Shown: one piece after another, positions 46,167 to 54,324 of the stretch
Numbering within the stretch: position 1 is the stretch's first letter
Layout of the letters: every line of letters begins with the position of its first letter
NCBI RefSeq assembly: GCF_000474275.2
Contig: NZ_ATAE01000045.1
Location: 1-64,000 of the forward strand
Source: Alkalihalophilus marmarensis DSM 21297
Lineage (GTDB): Bacteria > Bacillota > Bacilli > Bacillales > Bacillaceae_D
Reading direction: 5' to 3'
DNA: 64,000 bases
Notes under the pieces: generated by a model
Database searches by the model: none
Told to the model about the DNA's origin: nothing
The model's input: only the letters and a program-made list of their open reading frames with translations
Position numbers and translations under genes: made by a program

Positions 46167-49061
46167 ATGCTTGAGAAAACGAATTTAATAAAGTTAATTG
46201 CGATGATTGTCCTGATCCTTGTCCTGCCGAGCTTGTTCTTTTCTTACATTGGTCAGGAACCAAACAAGAGACAAGACAACTCCTCAGGGCAAATCGCCAT
46301 TGTAAACGAAGATTTAGGAGCTGAATTTCAAGGCGAGAGGGTATTTTTTGGTCAGGCTGTAACAGCCTCAATCGGTGAGAATTCAGAATACAATTATGTG
46401 GTAGTAGGAAGAAATGCTGCCGAGTCTGGTCTTGAGAGAAACCAATATGATGGAATCTTGTATCTATCCTCTGATTTCTCAAATAATATTTTAACATTTA
46501 AAGAAGATCAGCCTGAACGAGCTTCCTTGAGCTATCAAATTCAACCAAACTTAAATGCAAGAAATATTGAAAGGGTTCAGCGTTCGCTTCAAAATGCTAG
46601 AAACCGAATTAATAGACAAGTGACGAGCATTTATTGGGATGTAGTGGCACAAGAAGTGAATGATATTCGCCAAAAATTCGATAACATCGTAGAACGGGAA
46701 ATTGCTTTCCAAGAAGCGATGTATTCCTTCTATGCACCGAACTCTCAAACGATCGCAAGTGAAGTGGAAAGACAAAAAGAGCTGCTTGAACAATTGCTCA
46801 GCTCATCTACAGATGCAGAGGCCACGTCCGAAGAAGCGATTGCCAACATTGAAACATACGAGCAGCAACTGAGTGCATTTTTAGAAAATGTTCAAGCATA
46901 TCGTGAGTATCAAGAGCAGCAGAACGAATTATTCATGACAACTAGTCTGGAAAATCAACAGCTGCTTGAGCAAGGGCTGACAAGCTATGAATCTACCATG
47001 TACAACGGATTCGATACAATTGTACGAATCCAAGAACGTCCAAGACCAGCATTTACGAATGATGGTCAAGATTTTTCACAAAGTGTCTCTAGGGTCCAAG
47101 GTGCGATTGATGGTAATTATTCAGTGCTATCCGATTTAAGAGCTTCCACAGGCGAGGAGACTGTTAATCAACTAGCTGGTCATCTTGAAGATGGCCAAAG
47201 AGAGATGATGAATACTTTTAGAACTCAGCGAATGAGTTATTCTTTTAATCAGCTAGAATCAGCTATGCTCCCAATTCGCGAAGAGTTGACCAATGGATCA
47301 AACGGAGGGGGAAACGAGGGAGGCCAGAACCCGCCTGCTGAAGTTGATGTTGATATACCAACAGCTACCCTTGCCTCAGCAGAATCATTAACAGAACTAA
47401 AAGCCCAGCTGTCACAATTAAGGGGAGCGATTGATTCTGCCGCTAGTGACTCTCCCTCAGACGGAGAAGAGGGCGAAGAAGACAGTGGAGGTCAACAAGA
47501 CCACTTAGAAGGTCTTCGTGCTTCTGTAGCTGCACTTGAGAGTGAAATTGAAAAAATAGAAGGCGAGCTAAATGCTCAATCTTCTACTCAAGCAGAGTGG
47601 GAACGAGTGTTAGAAGAATTGATTGCTCAAATCGAAAGCGCACCACAGCAGCAGCCGAACACTGGGAATCCAGGGAATAGAGCAATTATTGATAAGATCA
47701 ATCAAAAAGAAGCTGGCATCCTAGGCTCTTCTAACTTATCAACTACTCGCAAAGATCGATTAGCTCCATATTTTGGGACGGCTATTCAGACCCAAGATAC
47801 TGATAAATTATTAACGTATTACTCACATCTTTCTGCGTATCACGAGGCTGCTAATCAGTCTGCGGAACAAGAAGATGAGTTGATTTCTGATATTTTAGCA
47901 GGCAGTGAAGGTCTCACAGCTGTTGAAGAAACTTTTGAATCCATTCAAGGCGGCTTCAACGATCTTCAATCTGGATTAGATCAATCGATTGATGATCTTG
48001 ATCTTTTAGAAAGTGACTTTGAAGGATTTGTTGAGGCTGTTCATACTTTTATTGATGAATATGATGAGAGTGTTCAGCTTGAACAAGAGGCGATTGTAAG
48101 TGAGCTGCAAGAAATTGAGGAAAATGCGAATCTTGTAACACTTGCGCTGCGCGAAGGTATCGAAACGCCGGAGGTTGAATCTCCTCCAGTAGATGATATG
48201 AGCGGAGAAATGATCGTATCGAATCAGCAAAATGCCATGGGCAATATTGAACAAGTATCAAACTTAGTCAGTTCGCTGTCTGATCGCTCAAATTACGTCA
48301 ATGAGTATACTGATGAGTTATATGAAAAAGTAGGCTCTGTTCAATCTAGAGCAGATGAATTAAATAATAACTGGGCTACCAATGTAGAAGCCTCACAGCT
48401 TGTACAAAACGACCTTTACAGTATTCTTAGAAATGCTGTAGTGGATGGTCAGCCAAATCCTTACGTGTATGATTACCTGTCAAATCCAGTCCAAATCAGC
48501 GGTGAGGCTCCTGAAGAAAGAACAAATAATACGCCTCCAGTTGTAATGCTGGTCATTATCTTAGTGTCTGGGTTAATTATCGGATTGTTTGTACACTACT
48601 TCTCTTATGTACCAGCCATGCTTAATGCATCAATGTTTGTACTATTAAATATCGCTGTCGGGTTAATCATTAGTATTTATGGGCTTAATATTTACCCAAT
48701 GCATGATGTTCAAGCATTTAAGTGGACGATTGTAACGATTCTGCTATTAACTGCCACGGCTGGATTGGTTCAGTTAGGTCTAGTTTTCGGTCTAATAACC
48801 GGCGGTCTTGTCATCGTAGGTCTAATGCTGTTCTTTGTCACACCGCTGCTTGATCTGGTTATGCCGAATTTCAGCATGAATCATCCGGTTTCTGAAGTAT
48901 ACATGTCGATTCAATTTGGAAATCAATCGATGTTCATTCCAGCTGTTATTGTTTTATCTATTGTAAGTATCATAGCAGCAGCTGCTGCATACTTCATTAG
49001 AGGACGCCGTCTTACTCAAAAAGAAGAGGAAGATTTAGATGAGAGCTATGAAGCTTCTTAA
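46167..49061 (+). CDS. esaA: type VII secretion protein EsaA/YueB
   Basis: A 964-aa membrane protein. One N-terminal helix (residues 6-27) is followed by a very long extracellular, mostly coiled-coil stalk (to about 780) with two low-complexity linkers (GGGNEGGQNPP and a Gly/Glu/Asp stretch), and five or six C-terminal helices (about 790-950). The family spans the envelope and in B. subtilis (YueB) serves as phage SPP1 receptor. The ATG at 46167 has AAGAAGGG 6 nt upstream. The stalk is where homologues vary most. It overlaps essA by 23 nt. Confidence 0.93.
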   Translation: MLEKTNLIKLIAMIVLILVLPSLFFSYIGQEPNKRQDNSSGQIAIVNEDLGAEFQGERVFFGQAVTASIGENSEYNYVVVGRNAAESGLERNQYDGILYLSSDFSNNILTFKEDQPERASLSYQIQPNLNARNIERVQRSLQNARNRINRQVTSIYWDVVAQEVNDIRQKFDNIVEREIAFQEAMYSFYAPNSQTIASEVERQKELLEQLLSSSTDAEATSEEAIANIETYEQQLSAFLENVQAYREYQEQQNELFMTTSLENQQLLEQGLTSYESTMYNGFDTIVRIQERPRPAFTNDGQDFSQSVSRVQGAIDGNYSVLSDLRASTGEETVNQLAGHLEDGQREMMNTFRTQRMSYSFNQLESAMLPIREELTNGSNGGGNEGGQNPPAEVDVDIPTATLASAESLTELKAQLSQLRGAIDSAASDSPSDGEEGEEDSGGQQDHLEGLRASVAALESEIEKIEGELNAQSSTQAEWERVLEELIAQIESAPQQQPNTGNPGNRAIIDKINQKEAGILGSSNLSTTRKDRLAPYFGTAIQTQDTDKLLTYYSHLSAYHEAANQSAEQEDELISDILAGSEGLTAVEETFESIQGGFNDLQSGLDQSIDDLDLLESDFEGFVEAVHTFIDEYDESVQLEQEAIVSELQEIEENANLVTLALREGIETPEVESPPVDDMSGEMIVSNQQNAMGNIEQVSNLVSSLSDRSNYVNEYTDELYEKVGSVQSRADELNNNWATNVEASQLVQNDLYSILRNAVVDGQPNPYVYDYLSNPVQISGEAPEERTNNTPPVVMLVIILVSGLIIGLFVHYFSYVPAMLNASMFVLLNIAVGLIISIYGLNIYPMHDVQAFKWTIVTILLLTATAGLVQLGLVFGLITGGLVIVGLMLFFVTPLLDLVMPNFSMNHPVSEVYMSIQFGNQSMFIPAVIVLSIVSIIAAAAAYFIRGRRLTQKEEEDLDESYEAS

Positions 49062-49527
49062 TATATCTGCCTTTGTTTGTTTACTATTTTTTCTCCTTCC
49101 GTCATTAGTGCTGGCGGAGGGGGATCCAGTAGTAGAGCCTCAGGAATACAAAGAACGACAAATTAATGTGGATTTAAATTATTACAGAGAAGACGAACGT
49201 GTGAGGCGGGAAGCACTGTCTAAAGAGCAAAGGGTGCTTACTTTTACGCAAAGAGAAATGAAATACTTTGGTGAGGTATATGAGGAGCTCTTTCAAACAG
49301 GGACGATCGAAGTGAATACGATTACCGCTAAAGCAGAGCGGCTCGATTTGTTTAATGGAGAAACAGAACCTGCGAGACAGAGCCGGATAGAGCAGGAATC
49401 TGAAACAGGGATTGTTCAAATCAGTACCATTTTAATCGCAGTTGTCATCCTAATGATCGCTATATTAATGTTTGTTGTTATTCCAAAATTAATGAAAAAG
49501 CCAGACAAGTATGAGCAACTAACCTAA
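49039..49527 (+). CDS. essA: type VII secretion protein EssA/YueC
   Basis: A 162-aa membrane protein with a signal-like N-terminus (LLNISAFVCLLFFLLPSLVLA), an extracytoplasmic charged domain (residues about 28-125), and a C-terminal membrane helix (about 128-151, STILIAVVILMIAILMFVV). This layout is typical of EssA. The start overlaps esaA and is translationally coupled. It is the last gene of the secretion core; a perfect terminator follows. Confidence 0.88.
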   Translation: MRAMKLLNISAFVCLLFFLLPSLVLAEGDPVVEPQEYKERQINVDLNYYREDERVRREALSKEQRVLTFTQREMKYFGEVYEELFQTGTIEVNTITAKAERLDLFNGETEPARQSRIEQESETGIVQISTILIAVVILMIAILMFVVIPKLMKKPDKYEQLT

Positions 49528-49566
49528 AGAAGCATGACAGAGAGAGAAACATGCTTCTTTTTCTTA
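49526..49566 (+). terminator. terminator after essA
   Basis: A perfect 11-bp stem (aaagaagcatg / catgcttcttt), 13-nt loop, then ttc. It separates the ESX core from the effector-partner genes. Confidence 0.85.
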
Positions 49567-49593
49567 AAAAATAAAAAGAGGGAAGTGTCATTT

Positions 49594-49938
49594 ATGCCAT
49601 TAACCGGATTGTATTTGAGCTTACGTCAAAAGCAGGATGAACTCGCAAGACTTAGATCATGCCGCACTGAGTTGATGAATTGCAGAGAAGATTTCTATAG
49701 CAATGAGCATCTATGCAAGAATCCTAGTTTATCTTCAGTCACATGGGCAGGGAGCCTGGCAGATCGGTTTGAAAACCTCCGTGAAGGCGGCCTCGTATCA
49801 AGTTACCGGGAATTACCGGGCAGTCAGCTTGATACCTCTCTTCAAACTCTCTCATCCAAGATTTCACAGACAGAGCAAGAAATTATTTCACTTCAACAAT
49901 CGATCGTTGCTGCAAAAGCCGCGATGGTCGCACGTTAA
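49594..49938 (+). CDS. DUF5082 (YwqH-like) LXG-partner protein
   Basis: A 114-aa all-helical protein. Coiled-coil N-terminus (LYLSLRQKQDELARLRSC), a central WAGSLADRFENLREGG turn reminiscent of WXG proteins, and a C-terminal helix. It resembles DUF5082 proteins such as YwqH, which with a DUF5344 partner bind the LXG domain of a toxin for export through the type VIIb system (known for this group). ATG 49594 is the start; agaggg lies about 10 nt upstream. It lies 12 nt before the DUF5344 gene. Confidence 0.82.
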   Translation: MPLTGLYLSLRQKQDELARLRSCRTELMNCREDFYSNEHLCKNPSLSSVTWAGSLADRFENLREGGLVSSYRELPGSQLDTSLQTLSSKISQTEQEIISLQQSIVAAKAAMVAR

Positions 49939-49950
49939 GGAGGGGTATAG

Positions 49951-50226
49951 ATGAGCGAAATTAAAATTATATATGCGGATGTAGAGCAAGAATTAGCAAA
50001 GCTGCAAACCGCTGTTCAAGCACTAGACCCTTCAATGCCTTCTTCAGTGGGGGAAAATAATGTCCTAGATGTAGTAGACCGTCTTAACCAGCTGAACCAA
50101 CAAATGAATCAAATGATTGAAGCGTACCAAGCCCTGCTTCTAAAAAATGAAGAAGACACCCGCCAATCAATTGAAACGATGAAACAAGCTGATCAGAATG
50201 TGAGTTCGCAGATTAACAGTAAATAA
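49951..50226 (+). CDS. DUF5344 (YwqI-like) LXG-partner protein
   Basis: A 91-aa helical-hairpin protein (two long amphipathic helices around a PSSVGENNVLDVVDRL turn, rich in Gln and Asn near the second helix). It has the size and pattern of YwqI/DUF5344 partners that occur with a DUF5082 protein directly before an LXG toxin. Site AAGGAGGGG 7 nt upstream. The LXG toxin that should come next is not present as an intact gene. Confidence 0.82.
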   Translation: MSEIKIIYADVEQELAKLQTAVQALDPSMPSSVGENNVLDVVDRLNQLNQQMNQMIEAYQALLLKNEEDTRQSIETMKQADQNVSSQINSK

Positions 50227-50231
50227 GAGAG

Positions 50232-50387
50232 GTGAAGGCAATTCGTTCTTTATTTATTGAATGACATCTGCCTTTGCTGACTTTCTTTAAGACATTAGCT
50301 AGTCAATATGAAGCACATAAAGACTTTAGTACTAAAGGTCAAATTATGAGAGTTAAATTAGATATGGTGTCAAAGAAGGAAGAGTAA
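50232..50387 (+). pseudogene. broken reading frame where an LXG toxin gene would start
   Basis: Right after the DUF5344 gene, GAGAGGT precedes a GTG (50232). The frame reads ten codons, hits TGA (50262), then stays open in the same frame for 40 codons (ending KDFSTKGQIMRVKLDMVSKKEE region, last residues VSKKEE) to TAA 50385-50387. The position is that of an LXG toxin. The short pieces look like the two ends of a gene whose body was deleted. No domain is recognisable, so this stays a hypothesis. Confidence 0.4.
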
Positions 50388-50388
50388 T

Positions 50389-50691
50389 GTGAGAATATTA
50401 AAGGAGTTATACACTATTTCATTAGAAGAATATAGGCATTGTTCTAATAGAGCTAAAAGTATTGAAAATAAAAAGGATAAAGCTAAATTAAATACTTTAG
50501 CATACTTTAACGGTTTATTTTTATTAATTTATTCTCTAGTGATTTTAATAAATATAACATATATAATTTTATCTTTTTTTTATGGCTTATACATCCTATT
50601 AACTTTGTTGAGCTTTATCCCTTTACTAGGAATGTTAATTTTAATAAGGAAGATTGTCTATCCAAAGTTTAAGGGGAAATTTCTAGAATAG
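50389..50691 (+). CDS. small membrane protein, possible orphan immunity gene
   Basis: A 100-aa basic protein with two hydrophobic segments (about residues 36-58 and 62-88) and a soluble charged N-terminus. GTG start with AAGGAAG just upstream. Markedly AT-rich compared with the ESX core. Small membrane proteins following type VII toxin genes are often immunity proteins (general knowledge); with the toxin gone, this may be a leftover. Confidence 0.6.
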   Translation: MRILKELYTISLEEYRHCSNRAKSIENKKDKAKLNTLAYFNGLFLLIYSLVILINITYIILSFFYGLYILLTLLSFIPLLGMLILIRKIVYPKFKGKFLE

Positions 50692-50708
50692 TTTAATAGC
50701 ATTTAAAG

Positions 50709-50752
50709 ATTTGTCAAAGAAGATTTGACAAATATGAAAGGCAGTTTAATAT
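50709..50752 (+). promoter_or_regulatory. palindrome with candidate promoter
   Basis: Perfect 9-bp inverted repeat atttgtcaa / ttgacaaat (50709-50717, 50725-50733). The right arm contains TTGACA, and TAATAT follows 16 nt later. It may drive the gene at 50867. Confidence 0.4.
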
Positions 50753-50866
50753 GGGCTGTTTTTTATTGAATTCTTTATACTAGCAAGCTGTTATAATGCC
50801 AACCAGAAAGCATTTATAAATAAGAAGGAAATAGGTTCTTATATGGAGTGAAACGGAGACACAAAA

Positions 50867-51115
50867 ATGAATAAAGATAAACAATCTTTATTAAAAAGTG
50901 TACATGCAGCTTTTATTATAGGTAAAATAATGGCCTTTCTCTTCGGATTATTAATAGTTATTATTTTCGTTTCAGATGCGCGTGCTAAATCAGAAGAAGA
51001 ATGGATCGTAATTGTGATTTCCTGGTTCATTGTTTCCTTTCTGCCTATTGCCATTCTTCATATTATTCACAAATATATATTCTTAAAAAAATACCCTGAA
51101 TGTAAAAAGAAATGA
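50867..51115 (+). CDS. small two-helix membrane protein
   Basis: An 82-aa protein with two membrane helices (about residues 17-36 and 47-66) and basic ends. Site ggag 11-12 nt upstream, so initiation is of ordinary strength. AT-rich. Function unknown. It belongs to the string of small membrane genes after the ESX locus. Confidence 0.6.
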   Translation: MNKDKQSLLKSVHAAFIIGKIMAFLFGLLIVIIFVSDARAKSEEEWIVIVISWFIVSFLPIAILHIIHKYIFLKKYPECKKK

Positions 51116-51230
51116 AGAGAATATTGGAAGAGTTTGAAATGAAAATAAACTTCTACAAGTGAATTTTTCTACTTGGAACTATATCAAGCCTACAATGTAG
51201 AGATTCACTAAAGGCAAAGGGGGAGAGGAT

Positions 51231-51428
51231 GTGGCCAATCTCTGGGAGCGCCATGGCTTTACGTTTATCATTGTCTTTTATTTAATTAGTATCACCATTC
51301 AAATCGTCACTTCCTTGCTTATCTATGAAGATACTTTTGAGAAGCTTGTGATGATTGGTGTTCAGTTAATCCTAACAACGATTGCTGTTTTTATCGCATA
51401 TAAAATAATCAATAAATTATTTAAATAG
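51231..51428 (+). CDS. small two-helix membrane protein
   Basis: A 65-aa protein with two hydrophobic helices (about residues 10-30 and 38-60) and a basic C-terminus. GTG start with GGGGGAGAGG directly upstream. Function unknown. Ends 40 nt before the next gene and may be co-transcribed with it. Confidence 0.6.
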   Translation: MANLWERHGFTFIIVFYLISITIQIVTSLLIYEDTFEKLVMIGVQLILTTIAVFIAYKIINKLFK

Positions 51429-51468
51429 AATTATACATAACAATAGATGCAATAAGGAGGTTTACACA

Positions 51469-51744
51469 TTGGCTACAGACCAAGGTTTTATTAAATTTTT
51501 TAGAGGCAAGGAATGGTATGCTTTTACGCGTGCTTTCAAGCTTTATGTAAACGGAGAAGAAATAGGGAAGATCAAACGAGGGAAAGAAATAATCGTTGAG
51601 GTATCTCCAGGAGTTCATACGGTGTATGCAAGTATGGACGGATTTCAAACGGAAGAGGCTGAAGTGACAGTCGATGCTGGTCAGACGATTACTTTTCAAG
51701 TGACAGGAAGTACGCAATCGTTCGTTACGCTGAAAATGTTATAA
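51469..51744 (+). CDS. PEGA-like small beta protein
   Basis: A 91-aa protein. The segment KLYVNGEEIGKIKRGKEIIVEVSPGVHTVYASMDGFQTEEAEV follows the PEGA-type pattern (short strands, conserved VNG and SPGxHxV), seen partly in YVNGEEIG and VSPGVHTV. No signal peptide. The start is TTG 51469 with AAGGAGG 9 nt upstream. Such domains often sit on cell-surface or carbohydrate-binding proteins; its role is unknown. Confidence 0.65.
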   Translation: MATDQGFIKFFRGKEWYAFTRAFKLYVNGEEIGKIKRGKEIIVEVSPGVHTVYASMDGFQTEEAEVTVDAGQTITFQVTGSTQSFVTLKML

Positions 51745-51781
51745 GTACCCATTACCTGGCATGAGGCATGGGTTCTTTTTG
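51745..51781 (+). terminator. terminator after the PEGA-like gene
   Basis: acccat / atgggt outer arms with inner GC pairs, followed by tcttttt. Confidence 0.6.
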
Positions 51782-51843
51782 ATTAAAAAAGAATATAACG
51801 ATAGAACTCAAAAATCGTTTAATCTTTCTAACAGAGGTGTTTA

Positions 51844-52506
51844 ATGAATATCATTTCTTTACTATTTGGCAAGCCGTATCGCGCTAATAGGCTCTTTCTC
51901 TTTTTTTATTGGTTTGTCATTGCTTTTTATTTTGTCGGGTTTGTGATGATGATCTCTTTGATTGTAATGACGGGTGAGTGGCTTTTTATCATACCTCTAG
52001 TAATCTTTCCTTTATTGTTTCGTATAGTGTATAAATTAAATACGTTTATTTATCAATCGATCTCTAATCAAAAAGATCATTCACCTTTAAAGAAGAAATG
52101 GATAATGATAGGGAGTGCTTTTGTCATCCTAATGATCACCTTTCCTATCCTCGTCTTTATATTTTCAGACAACGTTGTAACGAATGTTTCCAATACAAAT
52201 GTGAATGGTGAAATAGAGCTTTCGATTGGATCAGTAAAAGGTACTTATGAAATTGAGGCGTTTCAAATTGAGGCGTTTCAATTAGAGGAATCAATAAAAG
52301 ACGTGGCTTTATTGCCTTACGAGGCCTTTATAAGAGAAGGTTCCTTTTTATTATTTCTAGAGCATAATGGCGAAATGATTTGGAGTGAAGAGGTTTCCGG
52401 GAACCATTCCGGCGAGATGGCGGTAGAGCTGAGAGAAGGAAATTATCGAATTAAACTAGAGTCAGAAGAAGCGAAAGGCATTGTGATCAACTTGTCGCTT
52501 AATTAA
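51844..52506 (+). CDS. membrane protein of unknown function
   Basis: A 220-aa protein. Two N-terminal helices (about residues 18-40 and 44-64), a third helix (88-110, IMIGSAFVILMITFPILVFIF), then an extracytoplasmic beta-rich domain of about 105 residues that ends GIVINLSLN. A 15-bp tandem duplication (attgaggcgtttcaa, 52252-52281) gives the repeated IEAFQ IEAFQ. Start ATG 51844 with AGAGGT upstream. No family recognised. Confidence 0.65.
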   Translation: MNIISLLFGKPYRANRLFLFFYWFVIAFYFVGFVMMISLIVMTGEWLFIIPLVIFPLLFRIVYKLNTFIYQSISNQKDHSPLKKKWIMIGSAFVILMITFPILVFIFSDNVVTNVSNTNVNGEIELSIGSVKGTYEIEAFQIEAFQLEESIKDVALLPYEAFIREGSFLLFLEHNGEMIWSEEVSGNHSGEMAVELREGNYRIKLESEEAKGIVINLSLN

Positions 52507-52523
52507 ATAATTCTCTCTAAACC

Positions 52524-52573
52524 AAAAACAGCCTTTGCATCAGTAATATAACTGATGCAAAGGCTGTTTTTAA
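52524..52573. terminator. bidirectional terminator
   Basis: A perfect stem of about 20 bp (arms caaaaacagcctttgcatcagt-type, loop aatata) between convergent genes. Confidence 0.92.
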
Positions 52574-52617
52574 ATGTGGGATAGAAAAGAGCAAACAAGA
52601 TTAGATAAGATCGATTT

Positions 52618-52773
52618 CTATTGAAACATCGGAAAGACATATTGAACTAAGAACCATAAGAACCCAAAGAAAATGATAATATAAGCTAAATATTTTATAA
52701 AGCTCGATGCTACTTTACTTGAATCATGCTTTTTCTCCACATGCTTCTCCTCGACATCTACATCTTTTCTCAT
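52618..52773 (-). CDS. 51-aa single-helix membrane protein
   Basis: Charged N-terminus (RKDVDVEEKHVEKKHDSS), then one long hydrophobic segment (about residues 26-49, with FFGFLWFLVQYVF). Site GGGAGGCG 7 nt before the ATG. It faces a strong bidirectional terminator. Function unknown. The coding reading is supported by the site, the clean topology and the terminator. Confidence 0.7.
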   Translation of the reverse strand: MRKDVDVEEKHVEKKHDSSKVASSFIKYLAYIIIFFGFLWFLVQYVFPMFQ

Positions 52774-52961
52774 GATAACGCCTCCCTTTAAAATGATTTC
52801 TTATCGTTTATATATCCGATTTGATACCACCTGAAACATAAGTAAAAAAGGAGAGTTGATCTACCCTTTTACCAATCAGTTCTAACTAGTGAAATGGATT
52901 CAATTAGGAAAAGGCGTGGAGTCATTTCCGTGTGAACAAGGACTTAATTTAGGCGTAGAGG

Positions 52962-52987
52962 TTTTGATTAAGTTAAATAGGGGGATG
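52962..52987 (+). promoter_or_regulatory. candidate sigma-B promoter
   Basis: GTTTTG (52962), 13-14 nt, GGGGAT/GGGATG (52981), resembling GTTTAA-N13/15-GGGTAT. It lies 52 nt before the small membrane gene at 53039, whose Listeria relative (lmo0937) is a sigma-B regulon member as I recall. Confidence 0.4.
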
Positions 52988-53038
52988 TAATAACCAACAA
53001 ACAAATTGGAAAATAAGATGGAAAGGTGTGAGGATAAA

Positions 53039-53182
53039 ATGTTATGGACAGTACTGATTGTGTTGTTTGTATTGTGGTTACTAGGCTTTTCATTTGAAGT
53101 TGGAGGAGGACTTATTCACTTACTGTTAGTTGTAGCCCTTATCGTCTTCATTCTACAAATGTTAACTGGAAGAAGAGCATAA
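53039..53182 (+). CDS. lmo0937-family small membrane protein
   Basis: A 47-aa hydrophobic protein with two helices around a GFSFEVGGGLIHLLLV turn, the signature of the lmo0937 family (WLLG ... VGGGLIHLLLV ... ML). Site GGTGTGAGGAT upstream. Its own terminator follows. Widespread in Bacillales, function unclear, often linked to general stress. Confidence 0.82.
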   Translation: MLWTVLIVLFVLWLLGFSFEVGGGLIHLLLVVALIVFILQMLTGRRA

Positions 53183-53185
53183 CTG

Positions 53186-53221
53186 CAGCAAGCGTTCTTA
53201 TTAGAGCGCTTGCTTTTTTCA
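53186..53221 (+). terminator. terminator after the lmo0937-type gene
   Basis: gcaagcgttct / agagcgcttgc with one G-T pair, 4-nt loop, six T. Confidence 0.85.
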
Positions 53222-53234
53222 TGTGTTTTCCACT

Positions 53235-53265
53235 TTTGGTCATACTAAGGTAGATATTTGACCAA
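53235..53265 (+). promoter_or_regulatory. inverted repeat abutting the rhodanese RBS
   Basis: Perfect 8-bp arms TTTGGTCA (53235) and TGACCAAA (53258), 15-nt spacer. The right arm shares its last A residues with the AAAGGAG ribosome site, so the RNA hairpin or a bound protein could hide it. Confidence 0.5.
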
Positions 53266-53281
53266 AGGAGTGAAGAAAGCT

Positions 53282-54187
53282 ATGAGAAAGCTGTTTGTTT
53301 TGTTATGTTTGCTGCTGATGCTTACCATCTTGGTTCCAATGAAAGGGATTGCAAGAGAAGTGACGTATCCTAATAATGATCTCCTCATTAGTGTAGAGGA
53401 GACGGCCCAGCGATTAAATGAAGAACACTTTATCATTGTTGATACGCGCAGCGAGGGGTACACGGAAGGACATATTCCGGGAGCTTTACCATTTGATGCT
53501 GCTCAATTAGCAGATAAAAGCCACCCTGTTGACGGATATTTAGTTCGGGCAGAAGAATTTGAGCGATTAATGAATGAGCTTGGAATAAGCAACGATGATG
53601 AAGTGATTGTGTATGATGATGGCGATGATACGGCAGCTACAAGGTTATTTTATGCGCTGGAATTATACGGACATAAAAAAGTACGGGTATTAAATGGCGG
53701 ACTTAAAGCATGGAAGGCACAAGGCAAGGAGGTTTCTACCACTCCCAGCGAGGAGAGAAAAGGCAGCTTCAAGGCGAATATGCAGGCAAACCTTGAGGTG
53801 GAACACGATTATGTGAAGGCAGCAATAGACCACCCCAATAAGGTACTGTTCGATGTTCGTTCAAAAGCTGAATATATGGGGGAGGATGTCAGGGCGAAAA
53901 GAGGCGGTCATATCCCAAGTGCTGTGAACCTCGAATGGAAAAAGGTTTTAGAGGACGGAGAAGTGCCATATTTTAAAGAGGCAAGTGCCATTGAACAAAT
54001 GCTTGAGGAAGCTGGAGTAACGAGAGAAAAACAGATTATCATTTACTGTCAAAAGGCAGAGCGAGCATCTCATATGTACTTTACGTTAAGATTAATGGGG
54101 TTTGAACATCTTAGAATGTATGAAGGATCTTGGGAGGAATGGGGAAATGACCCCGACACACCGATCGTAAATCCTAGTGAACAATAG
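53282..54187 (+). CDS. secreted double-rhodanese sulfurtransferase
   Basis: A 301-aa protein with an N-terminal signal peptide (residues 1-26, LFVLLCLLLMLTILVP). Two rhodanese domains follow. The first (about 34-150) has VDTRSEGYTEGHIPGA but no active-site cysteine (VYDDGDD in its place). The second (about 165-295) has VRSKAEYMG, GGHIPSAVNLEW and the active-loop cysteine C256 in IYCQKAERAS. This one-active-domain layout is typical of thiosulfate or mercaptopyruvate sulfurtransferases. Export outside the membrane is less usual. ATG 53282 has AAAGGAG 11 nt upstream. Confidence 0.88.
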   Translation: MRKLFVLLCLLLMLTILVPMKGIAREVTYPNNDLLISVEETAQRLNEEHFIIVDTRSEGYTEGHIPGALPFDAAQLADKSHPVDGYLVRAEEFERLMNELGISNDDEVIVYDDGDDTAATRLFYALELYGHKKVRVLNGGLKAWKAQGKEVSTTPSEERKGSFKANMQANLEVEHDYVKAAIDHPNKVLFDVRSKAEYMGEDVRAKRGGHIPSAVNLEWKKVLEDGEVPYFKEASAIEQMLEEAGVTREKQIIIYCQKAERASHMYFTLRLMGFEHLRMYEGSWEEWGNDPDTPIVNPSEQ

Positions 54188-54252
54188 TTAAAATTAAAAC
54201 ACGAATGAAGAGCTAGCTAGCCCCTTTTAGAGAAATTTAAACAACCTGACTT

Positions 54253-54294
54253 AAAGACGACTGATTCTATTGAATTAGATAAGTCGTCTTTTTG
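54253..54294 (+). terminator. terminator after the rhodanese gene
   Basis: aaagacgact / agtcgtcttt, 10 bp with a 19-nt loop, then T. The gap 54188-54598 holds only this hairpin and the repeat at 54325. Confidence 0.8.
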
Positions 54295-54324
54295 TGCAGG
54301 AATATATAATCTTCTTCAAGCTCC

